NCBI RefSeq assembly: GCF_000003815.2
Contig: NC_049988.1
Span: 8,709,321 to 8,773,320, forward strand
Origin: Branchiostoma floridae
Taxonomy: Eukaryota > Chordata > Leptocardii > Amphioxiformes > Branchiostomatidae
Reading direction: 5' to 3'
Length of the DNA: 64,000 nt
A model generated the notes under the pieces. It worked only from the letters and a program-made list of their open reading frames with translations, did no database searches and was not told the origin of the DNA. The position numbers and the translations under genes are program-made. Of the stretch, positions 49,489-60,779 are shown piece by piece. Within the stretch, counting starts at the first letter, position 1, and the number at the start of each line of letters is the position of its first letter.

Positions 49489-50023
49489 NNNNNNNNNNNN
49501 NNNNNNNNNNNNNNNNNNNNNNNNNNNNNNNNNNNNNNNNNNNNNNNNNNNNNNNNNNNNNNNNNNNNNNNNNNNNNNNNNNNNNNNNNNNNNNNNNNNN
49601 NNNNNNNNNNNNNNNNNNNNNNNNNNNNNNNNNNNNNNNNNNNNNNNNNNNNNNNNNNNNNNNNNNNNNNNNNNNNNNNNNNNNNNNNNNNNNNNNNNNN
49701 NNNNNNNNNNNNNNNNNNNNNNNNNNNNNNNNNNNNNNNNNNNNNNNNNNNNNNNNNNNNNNNNNNNNNNNNNNNNNNNNNNNNNNNNNNNNNNNNNNNN
49801 NNNNNNNNNNNNNNNNNNNNNNNNNNNNNNNNNNNNNNNNNNNNNNNNNNNNNNNNNNNNNNNNNNNNNNNNNNNNNNNNNNNNNNNNNNNNNNNNNNNN
49901 NNNNNNNNNNNNNNNNNNNNNNNNNNNNNNNNNNNNNNNNNNNNNNNNNNNNNNNNNNNNNNNNNNNNNNNNNNNNNNNNNNNNNNNNNNNNNNNNNNNN
50001 NNNNNNNNNNNNNNNNNNNNNNN
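49489..50023. other. Assembly gap (535 N)
   Basis: Run of N. Apparent frames over 180 codons spanning it are artefacts. Confidence 1.
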
Positions 50024-52159
50024 CTTTTTGCTGATTGTGACATCGTGGTATGAAGTTAAATGATGGAATACAAACTAAATGATGGTTACAACCACAGGCT
50101 TAACTCATCAAGATTTTAGAGTGATCCAGGTGTACTCAACATTTCTAATAGTCTATGCCATCCCCAGTAAGTGCACATTCCTACTCTTGTTAAAAAGTGT
50201 AGGCATTCTTGTAACATACCCAAGATGTGGACACATGGCTTGCAACAACCTGACCAAAAGACTGCCTAAGAATAGCATGCATGGACATTTAACCCTGTAT
50301 GACTCTCTAGTCAATAAGCAGCTGTTTGTTAACTATCAAACCTTTATACTTGATAAGTTGGTAAAAGATACATGTACTTAGTACCAAAGTTAGGTTCAGT
50401 ACTCATTACATGTCATCTCCAGCGTTACAGTGTATTTAGGTCTACCAGCTTTACTTTGAAACAAATTTGGAAAATATAACAGAGAGGGCCTTTGATAGTG
50501 AAAAGTTTGGTTGAAAAGATCATGTCTGGTAGGATGAAACTGATCAACACTGTCCAATTATCCAGTCAAGGTGGTTTAGCTATAATCCCCAGAGGTATGA
50601 GACTCTAAGCTGGGACATGACCTCCGTTGACCTAAGGTAAAGTCTGCACCTTTTCAACTTTGATATATTTTCTCATAGATGAGAAAAAGTTATCAGTTTG
50701 ACTTGCTGTTTGAAAATGCTGACACTCTATTTGCTGAGTCCATCCATATGATTCTACAGGAATTAATTTGCAAATCAGAATAAGCTCATAGTGTATTGCC
50801 AGGTTTCCAGGAAGTAGTGACTTTGCTTTGCCAAGGTTCTTCAGGATTCAAGTTGGATCAGTGCTGTCCTTGTGTAAGAATCAACCAATTTTAACGAGGT
50901 CTTCCAAGAAGGAATGACGTAAACTTACACAAAACCATGGCTCAACGACTAAATGTAGATGGGATCAGCATATATAGGGAGTGTCCTAGCCACGTATACC
51001 AGACTTATTTGTGAGGCTGGAGTCACAACTTGGCTATGTTGTATCCTGCTGGATTTGTGATGTCACAAAGCTGGGATTTAGCTGACTTTGCTCGAGAAAG
51101 GAATGACATCTCACTGTCAATGGGAGAATCATTAGACAAGAAGTAAATAGGAAATGGGACTTAATAGACCATTTCCACTTATGTTAGAAAGTCTATGTGA
51201 GATCTATTTACTTGTGTCTATAAGTACGCTAAACATTATTGGGCAAGAACAGACATTTAAAAAAAGTACAATTAATATTTTGCTTCATGATTTAGCTTTT
51301 TTAATTCTCAACCGTTGTGTTAGCTTGTAAGCATATACCTGTTCAGACCTTTATCTATAAATATCTATTAATGGCTCTATAATATGGTACAATTTTGATT
51401 CACTCAACAAAACACATGTCTCGGGTATGCCATGGACTGAAAAACATAGGTGTACTTAGTCGAGAGAACACTCTGTTTGGGCACTTTGATACACTTTCCC
51501 CTGTAGACCTTTTGCACTTAGTGTTCTTTTCCTTCAACTATCAGGTGAACCACAAAAGAAAATGTATCCCTTCCCTCAACAGTCAACACATTACCAGTGC
51601 ATTTGTCTTGCTTGAGTTGCCAGTAAGAATTAGCATCACCAGCATATGTTTTACAGAAAAAGCAAACTTTAAAGAGCTCTATGTTCGGCTTTTAAAATTT
51701 CAAAAAAGAAAGCCATACCATACCATACCAAGTGTTAAAGAAGTCACTCATCTCAGTTCATGTTCTTGCAGCTTAGTGTATTTGACACCTCCCCAACAAA
51801 GGGCTTGGTGTTGGAGTAATTGAAGGGGAGGATTTGGGACATTGTTTACATTGTAATGGAGAAGAAAGGGAAAGGTAAACAGAGTTCACAGGTCCTCAGC
51901 ACACAATAGCACAAAGCAAACAATGACTGGTGGCAGGAAGCCTGCCATGTTGCCACATGAGTTTGTATTGTAGGTAAATGCCCTTGTGTTTTGTCCTTGA
52001 AATTCTTTGGGATTGATTACAAGAAAGGCATAAAGATGAGTTTACAAATGACTTTTCCAGCTCACTGAGTTGAAAAATGAAAGTGAAAAATTCCTAACAG
52101 TCCATTCTATCATGTTTCTGTTGTATGTAATAAATTCAATAAACATATGATACCACCCT

Positions 52160-52230
52160 AGCCTGGAGCCCAGCCTTTTTAGCTTTTACCATTGGAAAAG
52201 GACCAAAGTTAAGAAGGCTGGACTCCAGAC
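52160..52230. mobile_element. Short hairpin element with agcctgg ends
   Basis: gcctggagcccagccttttt at the left is mirrored by aagaaggctggactccagac at the right, with a spacer of about 30 bases. The terminal gcctgg/ccag(g) motif is shared with the hairpins at 52616 and 55792. Confidence 0.6.
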
Positions 52231-52615
52231 ACTGCTAACATACGATCCTAATGATGAGATTCATTTTACTTCACATGACCATAATACCAATGAGCACTTC
52301 TTTCAACATCCACCAAAACTTGATGTTATCTGTTTATACAGACTTCAAACAGGAAAGTAATGGAGAACATATATCACCAAGACTTAACATTTTGTGTACA
52401 TCTCACAAACAGTTGAAATAAACAAACTCTACTCAGGGGAAAAGGTGTCTATCTCTTATCCTAATCATCTCAATGACAGAGAGGATTCATTATTTCTTGC
52501 ATTATTAACGTTACCTTACACCAGATCCTGACCAGCTCAGGGTAATGACAACTCTTATAAACTCCCAAAAATACTGTCCTTTCTAAGCAATTAGGCTAAC
52601 CTTGCAATATAGTTA

Positions 52616-52718
52616 CCTGGTATCCGCTGAGCCATATAATAGCTGGGGAGTCTCTTCTGTACTGAAAGGAAAGAAGAGACTCGGGAGCTGTATTACTAAA
52701 AGAGGGCTGGATACCAGG
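52616..52718. mobile_element. Hairpin MITE-like element with cctggtatcc ends
   Basis: The left arm (cctggtatcc ... agctggggagtctctt) is mirrored by the right arm (aagagactcgggagct ... ggataccagg). Imperfect arms of about 40 bp with a small loop. The flanks (gcaatatag and ctacaatatag) also match in inverted sense. Confidence 0.7.
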
Positions 52719-55119
52719 CTACAATATAGAGTGTTTTTCAGGCTTACAAAAAAAACATTTTATCTGATTGTACCATGCACATGACTGCCTTCCCAAAACT
52801 TCCCCAAACATCTGCTTGGAGATCACTACCTCCACACCCAACACTTACAACATCTCTGTTTGGAATATTTCAGTTTAACAGGTTAAAACTCCTTTGCCTA
52901 AAATGAACCCAGTATAAACCATATCTGTTTCAAGGGAGCAAGTTTAAACAGTCAAATGTATCAGTGTCAACATATGCTAAACCATTTACTGGCACAATTA
53001 GTTAGTTATTGAGAGTTATTGAGATTCTAACTTGCCCTTTGTATATAAATAGCAATTTTATATAACGTTACAGATATTCTGCCCATTTTCAGTTTAGACT
53101 CAAAAGACAATTTGGCAGAGGTATCCATATGACTGACATAAACTGTACTCAAAGCACTCACAACTGTTCTTGGCAAAGTTTAAAGAGAAGTTCTCAGCAT
53201 AAACAACTGTGTTTGAAGTACCATATCTAAAACTACATTCTGGGATTTTGACAGATCTTTAAACAAAGATATTACAGTACTGTGCGACCACCTACACAGA
53301 GGCACATGCAAGGCCTGTGGAATTTTTACTGATGCCGAAAACAGTCCACTGCTGATTGTGTTTCTAGAATGTACCTTTTGTTAACTTTGATGGGCAAATA
53401 GGACCGAAATCTTTGAACGAAAGGGTTCTCTGATTCTCAAGGCTATACAGTTACGGCCTCACAGCCTTTAACACAGATCAAATAAACTCTGGGCTTACAA
53501 TTCTACCACAGGAGTTTTTTGTTTGTTTTCGTTGCAAGGATAAATGAGGTATCCGAGCTCATTTTCTGCAAACGGTAACAAACTTTGACCAAATCAGTGA
53601 AAACAGACTGTCTTTCAGGATAAGGATGCTCCACCTTTTTTTTCCTCCGCTAAATTCAGGTTCTTAACTGCTTAACACATGGTGTGCTTTTCCTGATGCA
53701 AAGGACCATTACCTAACTTATTCTAAACCTCCTTGTCTATCTATCATATCTGGTAGTCACTACTTCTGGTGATTATTTTGTAATTTCGTTCTTTTTTCTG
53801 TTTTCTAAACAGGAAGAAGACAAGGTTCAAGAGATCATCATCTCCTCATCTTCAAAGTCATCACCATGATTCCCTAATGGCACGGGAATTTGTCAAAAAC
53901 AACAGAACTTTAGGGCTATTGATCATTAGCACTTGGGTAGAAATAACAGAACGGTTGGGAGGAGATAATGCTAGATGATTCTACACTGTCACGCCACGTT
54001 GGTGAGTGCATTACCATGGCATGACCCTGTAGTTTCGAATGCCAAACAATACCGTATAATATCCAGCCCAGTTAAAGCTTCTCCCATCTATCTAACTGTG
54101 AACAGATATAGATTTTGCACAAGAGGTCAAACCACTTTAGCTCCCAAAAATTCCAACCATTCCACTCCACAACCCCTGTCCAGACAAAGGGGAACCATCT
54201 GAGGAGGATGCTGTCATCCTGAAGGTACTAAAGGCTTGTGTTTGCCTCCTCCTTTTAATCTAATTACTACCAATTATCAGCCACTTGTCCCAAAGTGTGC
54301 CCCCACTTAGGATGAGATTGATGGACTCTGGGGATTCGATAGGGGTTTGTGAGTGACAGGACAAGTGTCTCTCCTGTTGCCACCACTCCTGTACAAACCA
54401 CTCCCCAGACCCCATGCAGTGTCTCAGCATCTGTGAGATTCATGCCCTGCCTTTTCAGGCTTTTGTGACTTATGGATGGTCTCAAATCCTACATATTAAT
54501 AGAAAGAATGGACTAAATACAACTGGGAGGAGACATTTGCGTCATAGTTTGAGGATGAGAGAGCAGAACCCCACTGGTTCATCCGCTGGGTGTGATTCTA
54601 TGTGTTGCCTATTTTGTAGGAGACCTGCTGTGTAGACAACACAGTAGCACTATGCTACTGTACTGTGCATATAAGGCTTACATCCAGACATGTCTGACAA
54701 TTCCTCCTTACTGTTGAAGAAGTGCACATTTAACTTCCTAGTCCCACAATCACATACAAATACATGTAACGGTAATACATGTACTCTGAACTTACTCAAG
54801 TCATTCTTCTAGACACTCACATAACCATCATTTCAGCATTTTAAATTAAAAATCATTAACAGGTGCACAAACCTTGAGAAATATTTTGGAAGAGTTTGCC
54901 TAGTTTCCAATATAGCTAACTGCTTACTCGTAGATTAACGTTACACGTCGTAATGCAATACAGAACAGGAGCTATATAGAAACTGGCACTACACCATGTT
55001 ACACCAAGGACTGACCTGTCTGTGAACTCACCCCCATAGAGAAGTCATGGACACTGAATATAGGTGGACGTCTGATATGAAAACTCTGCTATAGCCGAGC
55101 GAAAAGGTCCGAATGGATG

Positions 55120-55353
55120 CTACAGTTTTGATTTGGTCACCAGAGTTGGGCTAACAGTGCCGAGTGCGTGCTGAAATTTTAATCCCTCCTTGTTGTTGCG
55201 GGGAGAGTCACTTGAGTCATGTGGTCTGCTAGCGGCACGTCTGTCTTTGATGAGAGGGGAGGAGGTACCATTTTTGTCTGTGTTTGTTGACTTGTCATCA
55301 GCGTATTGGACAGCTTTCAAAACATCCACTTTTTTGGCTCTAAAGTGCTCTAC
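55120..55353 (-). CDS. Weak candidate terminal exon, hydrophilic product
   Basis: A minus-strand frame without internal Met reads VEHFRAKKVDVLKAVQYADD, continues highly polar (DDKSTNTDKNG, DRRAASRPHDSSDSPRNNKE) and ends SPTLVTKSKL then TAG. The composition resembles a cytoplasmic tail. Acceptor candidates (ggttggtag) are poor. Function unknown; may be chance. Confidence 0.2.
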   Translation of the reverse strand, partial: VEHFRAKKVDVLKAVQYADDKSTNTDKNGTSSPLIKDRRAASRPHDSSDSPRNNKEGLKFQHALGTVSPTLVTKSKL

Positions 55354-55791
55354 CAACCACCAATACCCAATCAGTCATTGCTGACACATTTTTAAACAGT
55401 AAAATTTCAAGAACATGGTATATAAAAATGAAAGCGTATTTAATGTCTCTGAAGCCCGCCGCTCGATTGAATCAGACGGTCATCATACCAAAAACATCAA
55501 GAAAACGTCATGGACGGCTATTTTGATTGATAAATCATCGGCCGTTTTGTCATAAAATGCAACATGTCACATGAATGTTTGTCACACTAACTGTCTGGTT
55601 GCAACCATAGGAAGATTTGTTCACTTCTAAGAAGTGAACAAACGTCTATTAATGGAGTGAAATTTTACCACTACCCGTGGTAACGTTACATATGTTGACC
55701 TTTGCATTTCGCCTAATTTCTGCCTAATTTCCAAAATTTCAAACATATTTTGGATGGAAGCGTGTCAAAGAAATATGAGAGCAGTCATAGC

Positions 55792-55873
55792 CTAGCCTGG
55801 ATACATGACCCCAGTCCGATCTCAAAAATATATATTTTTGAGATCGGGCTGGGACTCTCGTATCCAGGCTAGT
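55792..55873. mobile_element. Hairpin MITE-like element with ctagcctgg ends
   Basis: Nearly complete inverted repeat: ctagcctggatac ... ccgatctcaaaaata then tatttttgagatcggg ... gtatccaggctag. The centre is an AT palindrome. Total about 82 bp. Same terminal motif as the elements at 52160 and 52616. Confidence 0.75.
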
Positions 55874-57587
55874 CATTGCCTGCCCATGATGCCAGACAGT
55901 TTCCAGACCAGGGCCTACACAGACAAGCTCCTTGGTCCCAGAGCCAACATGCCCCCGCGGACATTTCACCACAGGCCCCTGGGGCAGTCAGAAAACGTTC
56001 AAGATCTTTTCTTCCAACATCGATCTTCCCAGGATTCTACCAACAAATGGATGACATTTTCTGCTCCGTGGTGACCACATTACTCGTTGCCGGTGGGGTT
56101 CCCAGTCCCGTCAACACCGTGGATGAGTCCTGGATGACTTGGAAGTAGAACCAGACCGTGTTTTCTTGCTCTTTTTCAGGTCAACAGTGATTTGAAACTA
56201 TGCCAGCATTCCCATTTGAAACCATGCCAGCAAACCTCCAAGTAGTTGCATGGCTCTTTACTAGCCTTTTGCATGTACGTTTGTCTATTTTGAACAACGG
56301 AGAAAGCCACACACCACTAGATCTAGAGTTAAGAAGTAGTCACTGATTGATGAAAATTTTATTAACTGTGTACATACGTGACTGATGAATCTCTTCAACG
56401 GTAGTATCTTTTAAAATACCACAATAGAACTTGATAAACATGTCTTTTTAAGACATAACTATTTATAGGTCTTATAGCTGCTAGTTATAGCTGCTACGAG
56501 AAAACAGACATTGCAGTATTCTAAAATCAGTCGGTCTGCGACAAAAAGTCGGCAAGTTATAGAAGGCAAGGCCGCTAGTGGAGGTACAATTTCAGTAGTG
56601 GCTATATAATCATCTCTTCTCCTCAACAACCGACTGATGAGAAAACAAGAACAACCGGGATACGCACGTTCAAAGACCACGTGTATCAAATTGCAAACTT
56701 GCCGCTTTTCCAAACAACCCATCACACAGTACATCACTTATAAACTGTGGTTTGGACGGAAATCTTGAGTGATTTCCGTGGTTTAGTGTTGAGAAAATGT
56801 GTTGAGGTGAGAGATGACTGGTGTGTAGTTTTGGGCAGAGAGACGAAAAGTGGTGATGATGTTTCTTCTTTGGACAATACAAAGGGAATTGAAAAACAGC
56901 GGGTGTTCAGGAGTGGACAAAACTGATGGTGGTAAGGCGATACGCCTGAACCTGTGTCTCTCCGGTCACTCAAAGAATTCGGTAAAGGACGCCGAATGAT
57001 TCAAGAAAGTTGATGATTTTACCTGCTGGAAGTCGAGAAACAGGATCCTGTTTATATGTGTAATTTAACTCGTTATGACTAGAAATAGAATGCATTTTCG
57101 GAATAAGGAACACCAGAAAAAGTGCAATTTTAGTAAAATTGTCCTGTACGTAGGTACCGACCATATTGCCACTTTTGTTACTTTTAAAATGTATTCTACT
57201 GCAAGAAATGTCTGTATAGCTTTAGCCAGTGCTTAGATATGGAGATTTTATTGTTCCGATAATCGTATCATACTGATTTCTGGATTGTTTCATTATATTA
57301 AGCTGAATACAGTATATGACATTATTACCATTGATATTTCGAAAAGAAGAAAAAAACACGTGTCAGCATTTTTTCATGAAGTGGTCAGTGGCCGAAATCC
57401 TGTGTCCACGTGTTTGCCATTCCGTCATGTGGTATGACTTACAAAGCTGCCGCCAGCCAGCTGACCCGAACCGCAGGCCGTGTCCAAGGGCGACCAAAGT
57501 GCACGACACCAGCCGCCCTGCAAGGTCACTCCGCAAAATCACTTCAAAAACTCCACATTCCCCTTCCCCATGTCCCCTACTCTCCCA

Positions 57588-57687
57588 NNNNNNNNNNNNN
57601 NNNNNNNNNNNNNNNNNNNNNNNNNNNNNNNNNNNNNNNNNNNNNNNNNNNNNNNNNNNNNNNNNNNNNNNNNNNNNNNNNNNNNNN
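57588..57687. other. Assembly gap (100 N)
   Basis: Exactly 100 N, the conventional placeholder for a gap of unknown size. Confidence 1.
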
Positions 57688-57700
57688 AGTCTTCGTAATA

Positions 57701-57946
57701 CTAACGAAATGTGACGGTAATGTTGCTCCAAAAGTTACCTCCTTGACTAATTTGCTTGAGCATTTGACGATATTGAAGAAACTCTTCTGATCCGTTAATC
57801 GTCAAGGTTAGACTCTTGGCGCCAAGAGTTAGAAGTGATGGAATGGCGTCGGCTATTGCCACAAAACGGAAAGACCACGGGATGTTTTCAACAGTTGGGA
57901 ATACAGTCTGGAGTTCCGTGAAGAGCCGATTCGTTTTACCTTTCAT
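57701..57946 (-). CDS. Weak candidate ORF beside an assembly gap
   Basis: An 81-codon minus-strand frame from ATG at 57946 to TAG at 57703-57701 (MKGKTNRLFTELQTVF ... WSNITVTFR). It ends 13 bases from a 100-base N run, so its context is incomplete. Some LRR-like spacing (LTLGAKSLTLTING) but no firm family. Confidence 0.15.
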   Translation of the reverse strand: MKGKTNRLFTELQTVFPTVENIPWSFRFVAIADAIPSLLTLGAKSLTLTINGSEEFLQYRQMLKQISQGGNFWSNITVTFR

Positions 57947-60536
57947 TTGGTCAATCCATCAATCTTAGGGTGATGATTATAAGTCATACCAACGTGACTT
58001 CAGTCCACTTGAAGTGTTTTTTTCCAAATAGTAAGCGTAGAGAGGACTGCGCAAAACAATGTACAACTAACATAACAGAAGTAACGCTACAGTACTTCCA
58101 AAATAGGAAGTACTGTACTGCCAATACCTTTTACTCATGTGTGCACAGAAAAGACCTGAAGTTATGAAGTTTACAATGCTACAACTTTCCACTTTCCAGG
58201 TAGTCTCCAAGCAGACGTGTCATCTGCGTGAAAAAAGAGAAGAATTTGGCCAAATAGGGACAAATAAGTTGCCATGGTACTTGAGTCTTTTTCAGTCTAT
58301 CCACCGGCCAGACAATTCATTGCTAGGCCAATTAACTCCTACTGGGCTTTCATTCCTAACTTAGCCAAAGTCCCCCATTACTATTCGACCAGGCCGGAGT
58401 CTGGTAGAGACTATCTCTAGGATGGTCACAGCTTCAAAGAGTTCATTAAATACACTCTACCGAAAAATCCTGATCACAGGGGGAACCGACACACAAGAAC
58501 AAGCAGACCCCAACCTTTGGTTCCCCATATAATCTAAAACACACTGATCTAACTTTGAAGACCAAGAGGTCGTGTTTGCCTCCCAGTCGGCTCAGCTACG
58601 ATCAGTTACTACTAATCTTGAAGTGGAAATCCCGTCAATGTTAATCCTATAACGGAGGATCTCAAATCCCTGTGTCTAATGTATAAACCGCTTCCACCTG
58701 GTACTATGTGTTCTCTCCATAGAGACTTTCATTGGGGAGGTACTTTGGCCTTATATATGGCTTTCTTTGACTCTACCCTCCAGGCATCAAGGTAATACGT
58801 AATCCTCCGTCACCTCCAAAAACGAAATATGATACGGTTGAACTAACGAATATTAAAGTCTGGAATACCCCCTGTATTTTAATGAAAACTTTTCCAAATC
58901 CTAGCGCACCTGGTTTGGGTTGGTGTTCGTTAATGGAATTTGCTTTGGACTTGAATCCAAAGAATAGCTGTCATTTGTTAAAGTGTGCGGTTTTCTTACA
59001 TAAGGGTACGATGCTGCAAAAACGATGTACCACAAAGCGATGTACTTTTTTTGCTTTCCTTTGTTTCATAAATGACAAAAGTTACACAGCCTGAGGGTTG
59101 GATGTTTTGTTATAAAAAGGAACCACAAAACATTAGCATTCAGGAAACACTTGTAAAGATAGCTAGAGTTCCTGATGTTGGTTCTATGTGTCTTTTACAT
59201 TTCACAGACCCTTGGCCTTATGCTACATGTATACAAACTATAAACGTTGGTTCTGATAATTGAAACCGACACACACCGGTCCTCATAAACGGCCAAGGCC
59301 AGCGAAACAGCTGTACCTGATTTACGCACACAGATTTGACAACGAGAAGTCGTAATTTTATAGCCTGCACAAAAATATTTTTTTTCAGATAGCCAGTGCA
59401 AGGAGCCCCGGTAGAAAATTATAGGATGGTACCCAGGCTATTAATTTTAGAAAACAATCTGAAAGACGATCCCAGTACTTAGCGTTCCTATTTAGGCTAC
59501 ATTGTTTTGTCAATATTGTTTTTACACGTAATGAATCAAGAAAATATGCCGAGGTAGCATTGAAAATAATGTTAGAAACAGACCGAGAACAGCACTATGA
59601 AATCGATTGGAAATACCTTGATGATAACAGGCCAGTAATTTACGGTTCAAATTAACGGATGGCCTGTCCCAAATGTAGGTGAGTCAAAACAAATGCGTAC
59701 TGATTTGACTACTAATGTTATTAGTCCCCATTTTTTTTGTCTGAAATATCTTAAGCATGATCCCATTTTGTGGAATTTCCATACTGACGAGTCTTTATAT
59801 CGTGCCATCTTTTGAAATTGCAGTTTATATAATTTACGAAGTGAACAAATATAGGACATGAGTACATACGAAATACCTTAAATCACATGTGATCATTAAT
59901 GTGTTGCTCTGAAGAGCAGGGAAATTCTACGCATGTCTGACGCGCCAATTTGCGGTACATTCTTCCTAAATTAAGTTTGAAACTACCAAGGGAATCCATA
60001 CCGACACTTACCGTGCGTTTTGATTGTACACGTGACACCAATAAACGTTATCTGAGTGAACAGTTGTCTGAAATAAACCGCCAGACGCAGGAAAACATTC
60101 CCAGTGACGGGAAGAGCAAAGAGGTACTAAAACAGAGGTTATCGCGGGGCATCTGGGAAGGATAGTTTCTGTAATCTCTGCTTTTAGTTGGGCGCAAACC
60201 TTATCAGCAGACATGGTAACTTTTAGCGATAGCTTTACACTTATGAAAACAGGATATGTGTGGGTATAGTGCTGATCTACGAGTATGTAGCAAGACGTGA
60301 AAATCATGAGCCATGCTGAGAAAGGGGATTTTTAAAACCGAATTTACAAATGTTTATCACGATCTAGATTCGTCCAGTTGGACCGCTAGGCCTGTAGTAG
60401 ACACATACCCAGATAGCAGATCTAGCGGGCCCAGTACATGTACAGTAGCGTAGACCAACCTCGCTGCTACACAGTAGTATACTTGTACACAGAATAAATG
60501 CCTTAGGATATCCTAAAAGACAAAGGTTCCACTTAC

Positions 60537-60721
60537 CAACACTGAAATATCCGAACACAACTGTCACCCTCCGTACAGTCCAGAGATACGAGGATACTCC
60601 ACACAAGAACAGACGCGAAGCACCGACAAAACGACCTCGTTATTCCGAAATAGTGAGCGAGCATGGGTGTCAGGGGAGCTCCTTGGCACATTCTGGGCCG
60701 GGCTGGATCATTTACAGCCAT
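60537..60721 (-). CDS. Candidate first exon with signal-peptide-like segment
   Basis: On the minus strand an ATG at 60721-60719 begins a frame of 61 codons plus two bases that ends exactly at a strong donor, gtgttg|gtaagt (exon end 60537). The residues include a hydrophobic run (FCRCFASVLVWSILVSL) followed by DCTEGDSCVRIFQC, as in a secreted or membrane protein. A TATA-like box lies about 50 bases upstream of the ATG. No downstream exon in phase was identified. If joined to the gene C leader at 42099 the frame would stop at once, so it could instead be a 5' UTR exon of gene C. Confidence 0.3.
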
Positions 60722-60739
60722 GTCGTCACTCACAGACAC

Positions 60740-60776
60740 TTCCGTCGAGCTTTTTTTGTCATCTTAGTATATATAG
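60740..60776 (-). promoter_or_regulatory. Candidate TATA promoter
   Basis: TATATATA on the minus strand at 60775-60768, with the expected start site about 30 bases downstream (about 60740), just before the CpG-containing candidate first exon. Position and spacing are suggestive only. Confidence 0.3.
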
Positions 60777-60779
60777 CAA

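Larger units (their letters stand above)
42100..60536. other. Long stretch without a recognised gene
   Basis: Upstream of gene C on the minus strand. A GC-richer patch at 42780-43020 might be its promoter/first exon but shows no clear donor. A 15-G run is at 45417-45431. Hairpins, palindromes and weak exon candidates are listed separately. Two small hairpins also occur at 55616-55642 (ttgttcacttc arms) and 58087-58115 (acagtacttcc arms). Confidence 0.45.

Noticed and set aside
49377-50063. Long frames of about 180-230 codons on both strands
   Set aside because: They consist almost wholly of N from the assembly gap.
51395-51823. 142-codon open frame on +
   Set aside because: Includes a ccatac tandem repeat, lacks domain resemblance and coding bias.
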